Part shown: one piece after another, positions 42,137 to 54,423 of the stretch
How positions within the stretch are numbered: the first letter of the stretch is position 1
Layout of the letters: each line of letters opens with the position of its first letter
DNA from: Carnegiea gigantea
Lineage: Eukaryota; Streptophyta; Magnoliopsida; Caryophyllales; Cactaceae
Assembly: GCA_029747015.1 (NCBI GenBank)
Contig: JAKOGI010000178.1
Span: 562,569-626,568, forward strand
Direction: 5' to 3'
DNA: 64,000 nucleotides
Notes under the pieces: model-generated
Databases searched by the model: none
Told to the model about the DNA's origin: nothing
Seen by the model: only the letters and a program-made list of their open reading frames with translations
Translations under genes and position numbers: made by a program

Positions 42137-43220
42137 TGATAAGTCCTTAAGGTGCGCTCTATTGTGAGGTCATTTTGAACCATTTTCAGAGAGAATTATG
42201 TGTTTTATGCTATATTATGCACTCTTTTTTCCTGTTTTATGCTTGAATATGGTTTACTCTATGTTTTGTAGGTTTTGGACCATTTTACCCAATATTTGGC
42301 CCCCACATGAGTGTAGCTGGACCTCTCACGAACATCCTCAAGTCACTATATGCATGGAAGGAAGAAAGAACAAAAGAACATCGCGACAGAGCTCACTACG
42401 AATGGTCTGTGGTGAAGGCCACGGTCCGTGGTGAGTCCATAACTGCAAGTCTTTTCGTTTTCCTTCATCGTGGTGCTGAGGTTGATCGAGGTCTTCTTTA
42501 AATAAAACCATTTCAGAGTGGATTGAGGAGACACACAGCAAAAGAGAACTCCTATTTATTCTCTTCCATTCTTTTCCATTTTCTTAGTTTAGTTTTAGAT
42601 TTCTTAGTTATTTTTGAGTTTAAAAGTGAAATTTATGAAGAAGTGCTTGCTGTTTTACAGCCCTTGCAAAGTTAGGAAACCCTTAGAGGATCTCTAATTG
42701 TGCTAAGTTTTCTTCTATCAAACTTTGCTTAATTGTTGTTATTTCAAATGTGTGAGTAGTTTTTTTAATCTAGGGATTGTTAGCTAAGTATTAATTTTGG
42801 AATCTCTAATTTTTGTTTAGTTGTGCTTGTTCTTGATTGGAATTAGTTGAATTCTGTCGTGTGTGTGAGATTCTTGTTAGTGAATGTTGCCTAAATTTAC
42901 TTGCTAATTCTAAATAGTGAAGGACTGAAAGGTGAAACTTGTTGTTTGTTCGATAAGATAGCGCTTAACTTAGCAATACTTGAGAAAGATTTGCTTGTTA
43001 AGCGTAACTTAGCAATCCCCATCGTGACTAGGCAAAATGAATCCCTACATATCTTAAATTGATCGAATTTTTCAATTAGATTATAACGTTATTCAAAAAC
43101 CGAATTGAGATTCGCTTGCTTAGTACTTTTATATGACAAAACTAAGTAGACTACATTTAGCCTCTGTGAGAACAATATGTTTTCTAAACTAAAACACCCG
43201 TGCACTTGCGGGCAAGGTCA
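42137..43220 (+). repeat. Athila-like 3' LTR
   Basis: 1084 bp, TGATAAGTCC...GCAAGGTCA, followed by the target duplication GTCAA. It is shorter than and clearly diverged from the 5' LTR. Confidence 0.92.
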
Positions 43221-43225
43221 GTCAA

Positions 43226-46200
43226 ATTGCAAACTCAATGAAACAGTAGGAGAAAGCACTAAACAAGTTATGCTCTGATGCAACTTTGATGCATGAGGTT
43301 AGGGGAAGTTAAGGAATGTAGCTTTGTAATCTAGTTAGTGAGCTTGATTGAAGGAGCTTTAATGGAGTCATGTATGAATCTAAGGATGTGCAAGGGATAT
43401 AGACAATGCCACCACCCAAGACACCACGTTTAGATTAAAGGAAACCACTCACTAAGCAACTTAAAACAAATTGACTAATTGAGATTTTGAGAGTGTTTTG
43501 AGTTAAACACGAAACTTTACTTGCTATTCATCTAATTGTATCTTACAAACAGTGAAGGGAGGACTTTTAAAGCTTCATCTGAACCTTGCTGCTAGGTGGG
43601 AGGGTTCTTCCTAGCTATGGAACCTCTAAACATGCTTAAGCTAGTTGAAATACAATTAGCAAGCTTGCTAAACTAATTACAAAGGTGAGTCTAGTTAATA
43701 CGTGCGATCTTACGCTAAAATCAAGCTTGACCTTGTTTAATTAACTCTAAAGAGTCCACTTGCACATGGAGGAGAGAGCAAAAGGCTACTGCTGGTTGCT
43801 TTCTGGCTATCCAATCAGAGTGTAACCAGATCTTTCTTCCCCTTCCCATTGGCCAACTTGCTTTCCAAAGCTACAAATCTCCCATGATGATGTTCCTGTC
43901 CATCCAAGAAGCCAACAAAGCAAGTAAACTAGTCATCAAGCTCATCACATGAGGAAAAACCATCATAAATTAAAAATAATCCATTTAAGGCATAATTAAC
44001 CCAGTTAAACACTAAACTTAATCAAGTTAATTCTTGAAGCCATACTTGATTAAACCATATTTTTATGCATGATTTGGATACCATATGACGTTAACTAACA
44101 CCCGAAATAGAAAAATCATCCATAAATCAGGTTTTGATAAGCAAATCATACATAATCCCAAAATGGGCTAAAAAGGAGCCCAAACTATAAGGATCAACTA
44201 AATTTAGTTGAATCCCTATGAAGAACTTGACTTGGCCTTAATTTCTCTACATGGATTGGTACCTCAAGATGTTGTTAACATCTTAAACAAAAATATTGGC
44301 CCTAAGTTAGGTTTTAGGTGGTGAAACAATCTAAACGTCCAACCTGGGCAAAACCAGACTAATCTTGCACAAGGGGATTGTTTGGGCCAAATGACAAAAA
44401 ATGTATTGAACTTAAGCCAAAATTGAGTAGACCTTGCAAAGTTAGACACCATAGGGAGCCCAACAAAGTAGGATCTACCCATTAGACGCCTTAGGATCAC
44501 CAAGAAACATGTCCGAAATCATGCTTAGCTCTGGACTAGAAAGGGAGGATAGGGTTTGGATTCATGTAGCTTATACTTGACTGCCTTCTTCTTTTTTGGC
44601 TTGGACAATTATCTTAAGCATGATTTAGATTATAGGATCCTTCTAGGGTACCTTCCCCTATATCATGGAGGCAGACATAAAAATAGATTTCAAAAAGTGG
44701 AGTGTAGTTTTGTATGAGGGGGGGAGAGAAAGATTTGGGCTTTAGTGCATTTAATTTCATTTTTTTCTATCAAATTCCAATTTTATAGCTACACTCTTTA
44801 TATTTGAAGAAATTAAGAATGTCAGTCTATTGGTTGGATGTATTTAGTGGTTGCTCATAACCTTTTGGGTCTATTTTATGGGTGTCCACATATAACAATT
44901 CGAACTATTCAAAATAGCTCATTAGTACCTGTTTTAGGCAAGAGGTATCTGGAGACACTGCTAAGCATAACATAGATTCACTCACGGTTGCAACTGCATT
45001 TGGTTCAAGTAACTTGGGCTAGACCAAGGAGGCTAGTTTTGGACCAATTATGACTCGATTTGGATCAAGGAAATGAAAGAATAGGCACAGAGCAAGAGAG
45101 GGGTTGAATGGCCCTATTTTATAGTGATCGTGCCTAAATTATCACAATTAGAGAAGGTTGAGTAATCAGGGTTGGTCAATGATGTGGCCAATTTCATGCT
45201 AAGCCTAAATCTCGAAATTCAAGATCAAGGTGTAGTGATCCTCACTTCTCCCTAAAACCTTAGTAATTTCAAAATGGAATCATATCTGATTCTCATTGAG
45301 TGTTGGGACAATATGCGCATATTTATGGTTTGCAGTATGTTTAATATGAACTTATCGAATCATTTATCAATCGAGATGCCTACTTGCTATACTTGTGTAC
45401 AAGTTAAAATTATGTGTTTATTAATCACATGAACTTAATTGTGCTAGGAGTTAGTTCATGTGATTGTGGCTGATGGAGTTTATGTATTCTAATTATTTTA
45501 TATATAGTTAATGGAAAGGATGTTGCATAATAGGAATTGAATTATTTTATTATTGATTGATGCAGTTATGTACATAAGACCCTTACGTTATTATAGTCAA
45601 TACAATGTATCTTTGAATGACGCAAGCCCATCCCCTAAAGTGAGTTTAATATGGCTACATAGGGTTTCATTGTCTAGTTATTGTGGTTGCTATTCATTAC
45701 CTAAGTCACACCTTATTGATATGTACTTGTGAAAATATATGGCATATCTCAAGGCAGCCAAAGATGGGCATGTGAATGGTTGATAGGGATTACTAAGTAA
45801 TTAGGTTGGATACATATGCCTAGAATTCGTTTCTTACATCTAGAGAATTGAAATTGAACTATTTATTTGTAGGCCTTGCTTGAATGGTATTTCAATGAAA
45901 GTCAGTCTGTTTATTCAATGCATGTCCATGCCTTTTGCCTTATATTTGAAAATGCAATGGTAACCTCCTATATAGTCGTAAGAATATGATGAATGATGAA
46001 CATGCTCAAATGTGAGATAATTAGCCAGTGTAAGTCTCTTGAAATACTTTTCAGTGCTAACTATCCATTTTTTGAGTATGCAAAGGATAACCAAGTTGGA
46101 TTTTAGACTAAAAATGCCTCAACATTTGATAAGCTATGGCATGAACTTAGTGTTAGTTTGTTTATAAGTTTAAAATATGTGCAAAGTGATGATTTTGAAA

Positions 46201-46889
46201 AGTAATGATTTTGAATGTGTCTTGAAAGTGTGAGCTATTTGAATGATTCTTCCATTTAAATCGAAAAAGTTTATATTGTTTTAAAGGCTGGGAAGTTTTG
46301 TACCATAAGACTCCTAATGCATTTGGGCCTCCTAGTTAACCTCTGTTGCATAGATTGAAAGCTTAATGTGTTATAACAACAAAGTTTAGTGTATCAGACT
46401 TCGATCGAGTATTGTGATTAATAGGATGACTTGATCTTGTGTGTTAGACAATGAGATCATAATGTATTAGAATGCAATGTCAACCCAGCATGCTTTCCTG
46501 GCAAGGGAAATGAGTGCTCTTAGAGGCTAGTTATTTCTCGGGAGACTAAGTGTCAGTTAGGTAGTGTATTAACCTAAGTACTAGATTTGCTAAAAGGTTT
46601 GATCCCCTAAATATGTTTTTGTTCAAATGAGAATTGAGTAATCCAATCTACCCGAAGTGTTTGGTTCAACATATTTTCAAAGATAATTTTCAATTTTAAA
46701 TTATACACATGGTTTCATTCAGTGGCCTTAGAATGCTCCAAGGTATGTGAGTTAATGGTTTTATAATGGATGCAGGGAATTATATCAAAAAGATGTTTTG
46801 TAAGCATAACTAAAAGGAATGATTTTAGACTCAATTGTCTACTAACTTAGCAAAGTGATGTTTGCTACTGTTTTACTACTATTGTTTAC
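43226..46889. other. Unassigned 3.7-kb non-coding stretch
   Basis: I find no coding region longer than short chance frames. A weak minus-strand primer-site-like motif (GTTGCATCAGAGCATAAC, reverse of 43266-43283) and the following sequence recall an old LTR, but no partner is visible. The rest shows no structure I can name. Confidence 0.4.
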
Positions 46890-47229
46890 ATGTAGGTAAA
46901 TTATATCATGTACCATTGAGGTATAGGTTAATATTTTCCTGACCTGACAATTTTGGCAAATTATTTATGGCCTATTCGAGTTTGGGAAATATTTTCTGGA
47001 ACCAAAAGTGACCAATTTAACTTTTTAAATTACATCAAGTACCCTAAGTTTTTAAAATTTTTATTTTTAATCCCAATCCTTAAAAATTTACTTTTAAAAA
47101 ATTTAATTTTGTGCATGTGATAATTTCACTCATAGGTACTACTCGAAGCTATTTTTCAACTAGTATTAGAGCATGTGACCAAAAATAATTAAGATAATTA
47201 AGTTAATTAATAATTAACTAAACTAATTA

Positions 47230-48015
47230 ACTGTGTTTAATACTTAAATCATCACCTAGTTGCCATGCTTCTAATTATTCATATATTGTTCACTCACCAG
47301 AAGGAGGCACTTAGTAGCACCTCAATTAAACTATATCATAGATATCATTTTAGACTCAAAAGTCCAATTCGTAAAAATTAAAACTGAAGTTAAGAAGATT
47401 AAGAAGCAATTGTCTATAATCCATGTTTCTTTAGTTAACGAAATTAGACACAGTGGAAAAACATAGTGGAAAATACACTTTAAGTGTCAGTACTTCATTT
47501 CAACATAAATATCCTTTCCAAAACCCAAGAGATAAAAATCCCTTTCCTTTGCGTGATGTAAAAATCCGAAAAGAAGAAGGAGAAAAATTAGCTGAAAAAT
47601 CATCTGAGAAAGCAGAGAAAGAAAAAGAGAATAGAGTATAAACAGTATAATCTTGAAGAATTACAGAATGTATTCGATAAAGAATAAAATTCAAAAGATT
47701 AAACAAAATTATGGGCATAATAGTTGATAAACATGATGTATTATTTGATTATAATGAAGAAACAAATAATGTCTAGTTAGAAGAAAAAATATATCAGCAG
47801 ATGAATATAATTAAACTATAGGATCTTAGTGTTGTATCTTTAGAAGAAATGAGGAGGAAACTGGATAAAAAATATGATAAAATGGTATTTGATAATGAAA
47901 TTAATGAGATTGGAGAAGAACATAACATAGATGAAATTGAGTCCGATCCAGTTAATAATGTAGTTCCTAAGCCTAAGGAATTTCATGAACCTCTCAAAGA
48001 AATTCCGATTTTATG
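47230..48015 (+). pseudogene. EPRV-2 small-ORF region
   Basis: This is the homologue of EPRV-1 positions 19275-20006. The first start codon is ATA and the second ORF start is also ATA; stops interrupt all three frames. A short part (47453-47641) with STSFQHKYPFQNPRDKNPF is open. The third ORF runs to TGA at 48014-48016, overlapping the coat-protein ATG at 48013. This preserves the ancestral ATGA overlap that EPRV-1 has lost. Confidence 0.7.
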
Positions 48016-49109
48016 AGACCTAGGTATGTTCCAGTAGGACGTACAACTAACTTTTCCTTTGGGTTTATCCCAAGGAAAACCTCAACCTTTGAAGAGATTG
48101 GCCTTACCCCAATTAGCCAAACATGATACATATTAAATATCTATGGAGCTTGTAATAGAGAAGAAATATTTAAGCATTGCAAAAGAGGCATTATTAGCTT
48201 CCCAAACCTAAATACTACATGGAATGTTGCAAAATTCCTAAACTATATGTCAAACATAGTTTTTCTAACACTACAGCTGACTGATATGATTTATTAAATG
48301 AGGACAATAAAAATGCATTAAGAATGATGGAAATAGTTGCTGCAATGTTCAAAAATCTATTTAAGGAAATCGAAATCGAATTCATCAGAGCTAAGTTTGA
48401 TTCCAAAGAAAATGCTAGAGAAGACAAATAACATAGAATTATGGGATACGAGATATCTGGAGAATTATATTACTGAATTTAGTCATTATTATTACAAAAT
48501 TTGGCATAATAAAACCAACCTTGGTGTACTTTATGTCAAATTACTATATTTAATCAATTCTGTAATCAATGAAAAGTACATTACATGGATTGAAAAAGTA
48601 GATACCATTGATACCCTTGATACAAGAATCTCTTATCCAAGAAAACGATTCAATGATTAATGTCTTGATCTCCATAAGTAAAAGAAAATGCAAAAACAAT
48701 TTTTAGCTTGTTGGGATAATCCTCACCAATTAGGAAAAGAACATAAAAGGAGAAGAAAAAGAAAGTTTTATAAGAAAAGGAGCTTTAACAAGAAAAGGGG
48801 AGAGAAATATAAAAAAATATTATAACAAACCAAACCCTAAGAAATGAAGATTTTTTTAGAAAAGTTACTCATTGTCTTGCCAGGAAAAAAAATCTGTATG
48901 TGCTGGGCATGCAGAGAAGTAGGTCATTATGTGAACAAATGCAAAAATAGGAAGAATAACAAACTTACTGAAACTTTGGGCAGTCTAGATTATTTTAAGC
49001 TTAGCGAGGAAGAAACACTAGATCTAGCACTGGAAAACAATAAGAGAATTGTTGAAATTGTATTAGAGGATGAATACGAAGAAAGTGACTACGAAGAAAC
49101 TAGTCATAT
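48013..49109 (+). pseudogene. EPRV-2 coat protein region (truncated)
   Basis: The start MRPRYVPVGRTTNFSFGF is present at ATG 48013. Several stops and frameshifts follow. From 48337 a 107-codon stretch matches the EPRV-1 coat region, followed by a basic run. The zinc knuckle CWACREVGHYVNKC lies at about 48901-48945. The acidic tail is cut at 49109 by the gypsy LTR, so movement protein and pol are absent. Confidence 0.85.
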
Positions 49110-50288
49110 TGTAACACCCTAATTTTCTAATCCCTTTTCATTACTAATATTAACCTTTGTGGTAGCAGAAAAACCTAAGTGGGGGTGTTACCGTCGTATT
49201 TCATTCTTGAAAATAGCCGACTGAGTATCAATCAGACTTCAATGCAAAGTCTAAATCCCAAATTGTAGTGTAAGTTCAAGACTTGACAACAAATATAACA
49301 ATGCCCAATTGAATAAAAATAATCACTAAACAAAGTCTACTATAAAACCAAACCACTTCAACTAAATCATATTTCACGGCCTTCCACTAATTTAGGTTCC
49401 TATCCCTATACTCGTGCACTTCACCTGAAAACAAAACATTTTAAAAAATGATATAAATTCAATAACAACCACCCGTAACATTCAACACACGCGCATAAAT
49501 TCATTTCAAACCATTTTAGGGGTGGGGAGCAATATAAGCAGTTCAAAGTACTTATGCATTCCCAACAAGAACATATAATAATCCAAGTTCCACTTACTTA
49601 ATTTCGACTTCAATAAGGTGAGTGACCCCACTAGGTCTCATCGCCTGCGCTTGGGTCTAGCGCAGCTGCTTAACCATATCCTAGCCTACCGTTGATTTGA
49701 ACGGTTACTGCTTAACCATATCCTAACCTACCATTAATTTGGACGGTTACAGCTAACTGGGCCTACATCCATACACAAGGTGGCACGTGGCCACTCACAT
49801 GCATGTAATTTTTCCCTGGGAAGGCTAGTGACCTTCAACTACATAGGAGTATAACTCCTTAGTCTCAACCATTCATCTGGTTACTTACACATTCATATTT
49901 AATATTGATCTTTAACCAACATTTAGCCCAACCCGACCCGTTCTGCTCCAAATACATTTCCTCATTATTTTCACAACAAAATTAGTCTAATAGACTCATG
50001 CATTCACTGATAAACAAACAATTCAACATAAATCATAGAAAAATCTCATCACACATTCACCCGAGAAAAATCTCCTGAACATTAATACAAAACATATTCG
50101 AAACAACTTTCAAGCATACTCACAGGACACATCTTTCAAGGGATATTCGGGGAGAGTTAGGGCGTGATTATTACTTACTAGTATATGCTACCTACGCTGG
50201 AGCTCGGAATGCTAGTTCGACCTAAACACAATTAGCCACAATGGAGGTCCGTCAAGGCTAACTCTTAGCCCAAATTTCTATAATTCCC
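49110..50288 (-). repeat. Gypsy 3' LTR, distal part
   Basis: The end GGGTGTTACA on the minus strand abuts EPRV-2. A GTAACACC/GGTGTTAC pair (49111 and about 49184) lies near this end. No coding region. Confidence 0.78.
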
Positions 50289-51551
50289 TATAAGACCCGC
50301 GTCCTTTATTTTGCGTTAAGTTGGCTACCTTACCATCTACATTAAAAAATTCGTATTTTTATTAACCATATGAGTTAAATTAGTATCGATGTGCTTATGT
50401 GAGTGATAATTTTATTAAAAAGAATTATTATTGCTATTATTGATTTTAAAGTTAATTCGTGCCCTTAAATTACATCGATAGTTTAATTTAGTTGTTATTT
50501 GATTTATTTAGTCGTTTCCTGAATGCGAGTAGGTTGTTAACCTTAGAATTAGTTTCGAGATTTAATAAATTGAACCTTAATGTATTTGGGAATGAACAGT
50601 CGATAGAAGATCGTATTAACGATTCGGGTTTAGAGTTTGGGATACGAACTAGACTAGCGGTACCAATTATAGATTAGCATAAGACCCAAAAAAAAGAGTA
50701 AAAAGAGCAAAGCCCCTTTCTCCTTCTCGATGCGGCACGAAAATGCGACAGGGGGGTCCTCAAACCCCAGCCCCGGCGACCCATACCACCAGTAGAGAAG
50801 AAGAGTGAGAGAGAAGTGGGGCCAGCGGTACGCCGCCACGACGCCGGCACGCAGTCGAGCACCGTCGCACCCAGCCGCCGTCTCTAGCTACAGCCACCGC
50901 AATGGGGACCCATGAATGAATAGAGAGATAGACAGATCGAGCGAAAGAGAGAGAAGGAGGGGGTCTGCGCAATCTGTTGTCGGCGACTGGTGTAACCAAG
51001 GCCGGCGAACCAACAGTGGTTGAGCCCGGTTCCGGCGACCACTTGAAACAGCAGGAACAACAGCAAAATCAGGCTTAGGTAGACTGATTTGAGGTCTGTG
51101 TTAAGTAGCAAATTAGGAGGCTTGAAGTTCGACCTCAACCTTGCCCAATTAGCCTAGGAGTTGGGTCCGTAGCTTGGATCGAGGTGGGTGTTTCTCGCCT
51201 CCTAAGTATTAGTAATTTCGAAAATGTTTTGGCCCTTAAGTTTTGATGCCTGTCTGATTAGAATAAGTTAGATTAATTGAGAATATGATGACTGATTATG
51301 CATGCTTTATTTCGACTGAATTCAGCTTAGAGTACGCAAGTTTAGGCGGCCCTAAAGGTGTTTAGAATTAAACTGATCATATGTCAGAATATGCTGCTTA
51401 AAAGTTTATTTTGAAATGAGTTATACCTGTTTTGATTCGGTTCAAGTGAATTTAGTTAATACATGCCTGAAAATTTAGTTCGAAATGAGTTATGCATGTT
51501 TAGAATCGATTCAAGTGAATTCAGTTGATGCACGCTTGAAAATTTGACTTG

Positions 51552-51965
51552 AATGGTAACCTTGATGTAATAAATGAACCCCTTGAATCTTAATATGTTT
51601 AAATGACTTAATTAAGTTTGAATAGTAACTTCGATATAATAAACAAATACCTCGAATCGTATTATGCTTAAATGACTTAATTAGGTTTGAATAGTAACTT
51701 TGATATAATAAACGGAAGCCTAGAATAGTAATATGCTTAAATGGCTGAATTAGGTTCGAATAATAACTTCGATGTAGTAAACAAATGCCTTGATTCGTAT
51801 TATATTTATGTGGCTTATTTAGATTTGAATAATGACTTTGATGTAGTAAATGAACGTCTAGAATCGTATTATGCTTAAATGGCTTGATTAGGCTTGAAAT
51901 GTAACTTTGAAACAATAAATGAACATCTCGAATCGATACTTGTCTATTTAGTTGAATTATGCTTG
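51552..51965. repeat. Six tandem 69-bp repeats in the 5' LTR
   Basis: The motif GTAACTTTGAT or close variants starts at 51556, 51625, 51694, 51763, 51832 and 51901, an exact 69-bp period. Since 69 is a multiple of three, the minus strand stays open as 23-residue repeats. Confidence 0.93.
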
Positions 51966-52105
51966 TGAAATAGTTTTGGAATAAATATTCGACTGACAAA
52001 ATGAGCATGTTTACCCCTTAATTGCAATACATGAATGTAATCGTGTTTCATGCCTAGTTAGTTTAACCCAGCTTACTAAGCATTCTTTTCAAAGTTAAGG
52101 TCGTA

Positions 52106-52346
<241 letters not shown>

Positions 52347-54423
52347 GTTATAACCGTTGGTTGCAGCACACTGCTACTTGTTATTTGTTTGTTCGGTAAG
52401 TTAAGCATTGGTGAGGTACATAAGTTTACATATCGCTTTTCGTTATATCATGATGATTAGGATACTAAATTGTGAAAGTTTGAAACTGAGATGGTAGTTG
52501 GACGGTTTGAGGTAGAACTATGAGTGGTTCGAGGACCTGTGGTTGGTTGCTATGTGAGGAGGGAGTATGTGTTGTGATTACTATAATCATGTGGATTGCG
52601 AGGCCGTGTCTAGCTCATTGTATTGAAATGATTATGAAGTGCTTGAATGAATTATGTGTAAATCCCTCCCCTCTTATGTTATTAAGATGCATTATACGTA
52701 TGAAGGTGGTGTTTTGAAAAAGGGTGTTTCTCGTGCTTCAAAACAATAGTGGTCATGACTATTAGCAATCAGTGGCCTATCTTAGCTACACAAACTTCGT
52801 TTTGGGAGTGAACTCGCTTGAACAGGGGAATCCCTAAAGAAGTTGGTTGAAAAGGAAGTGCAATGTATGAAAAAGGATTTCGCTGTGAGAGGCAGCAAAA
52901 TTATTAGCGGTTATGGCCCATACGCTTTCAATTGGCTAAGATAATGTGCTTCGGACAATATGTTATGAATTATGTTAGCCTAGGGGAAAAGTCCTGGTAC
53001 TAGGAGACCCTAGAAGACCTTGACGAGGGTAATGGTCCGATATGTTATATGTAGCCGTCCCAGGAGTAAGAGCTTAAGCGTGAGCGTTAGGTCTCACTAT
53101 GGGGTTGAGAATAGATCTCACCCAATCAGCACCCTGTAATGATCTTATGCCAGATGTATTTTTCCTAATAAGAAAAGAAAAGCAGTTGGCATTTTGCCAT
53201 TTTAAGTACTTCAGAAGAAAGACAGTTTGAAGGGCCATTAAGAGGCCAGTTGAATGAAATGTGAAAAGTTTATAAGGGTCATCATGCGACCAATACGAAA
53301 GAAATTCCCTTTAATGAAAACGAGCCTCAAAGAGGCTAAGAAAACAGTTTTTATACGCCCCAGGAGGCTAAGCAAAGTGTTTTTAAGAAAAGAAGGAAAG
53401 CTTTCTGTGCATGTTCTATGCTTTTCTTATGAATGAAACATGAATGAGATTTCAATTAAGGTTAAGTAAAGTGTTCTCACAAAAAGAATATCTTGTGATT
53501 CATATTCTAAGTGCAGTATGAATGAAACTCTAAGTAAAGCATGGTCACATTTCATAGCTAGGTAAGATACGAATATGAAAAAAGAAAGCCTTATGAGCAT
53601 ATTTCATGCATACCCTATGAATAAGGTTTGATTGAGACTCGAAATGTGCGTCTTATGCATATCATATGAATGAAATGACAAGAAAAGTATTATTATGAGA
53701 AGTGATAGCCTTACATTGTATGAATGAGGTTTCATGTATAGTTTGAATGGAATCCTAAGTAGTTATGTTTATAAAGAAAAAAGTTTCCGTGCTTAGCCTC
53801 GTTGCTTGCTTATGTGATTTGAGTGCTTGGTTTTTAAGAAATTAGTTATTTAGGGACCTAGAAATGAGTTTGACCAGCAAGAATAAAGTTCACGGGTGAT
53901 AATCCGTCCTTTGGGGGCTATAATTGCCTAGTATGAAAGTAATATGTAAATACATGATATATGGCTGTTAAAGGTATTACCGCCTACAACGGCTTTGGTT
54001 TTAAAGGGGTAGTGAATACTCACTGAGCATATTGTTTATAAGTCACTCTGTATGATCGTAGGAGCCAACCATCTAGTTAGTTGGATGTCTTCTTGATTAA
54101 AATTAGTTATGTTTTGAGATGTAAACCCCAATACTTCGGTTGTGTGAACCGTTGAGTTGTATCTTTCATTTCTTATTTATTAATGAACTATTCTGTTTGG
54201 TATGCTCCGAGCGAGTTGCTCCTTGAGTTATTAACTCCGGCATGTAGCCGTTGAACTTCTTTTAAATATTTTACGCTTCCGTTGATTTGCAGGGTTTTAT
54301 TGTAAGGCTTTTAACCTGGAAGCGGTCAGTTTTTAGGGAAAACTCTGTACGTTTCACCCCTGAATTTTAAGTAAGAAGTTAAGAAAACTTAACGCGCCTG
54401 GCCTAGGGGTTGGGGGTGTTACA

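Larger units (their letters stand above)
34420..43220 (+). mobile_element. Athila-like Ty3/gypsy element lacking RT and integrase
   Basis: The 5' LTR (34420-35674) and 3' LTR (42137-43220) are flanked by an exact GTCAA duplication (34415-34419 and 43221-43225), so this is one insertion of 8801 bp. The primer site AGCGCCGTTGCCG (about 35682-35694) suits tRNA-Asp, as in Athila. Inside are gag, protease, an unassigned acidic region, and an env-region ORF, but no RT, RNase H or integrase can be read. The two LTRs differ clearly (substitutions and about 170 bp in length), so the insertion is old. Confidence 0.9.
46890..49109 (+). mobile_element. EPRV-2: truncated, diverged pararetrovirus copy
   Basis: The segment is collinear with EPRV-1 from the sequence before the primer site (degraded TAGTATTAGAGC near 47160-47171) through the small ORFs to the coat protein C-terminal tail. 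It stops at 49109 where a gypsy LTR begins. Nucleotide identity to EPRV-1 is moderate (roughly 70-80% by eye), so it is a separate integration of a related virus. It carries no TRIM array. Confidence 0.88.

Noticed and set aside
51511..52008. A 165-codon repeat protein on the minus strand
   Set aside because: It lies in a LARD LTR, comes from a 69-bp tandem repeat, and the matching region of the other LTR has no such long frame.
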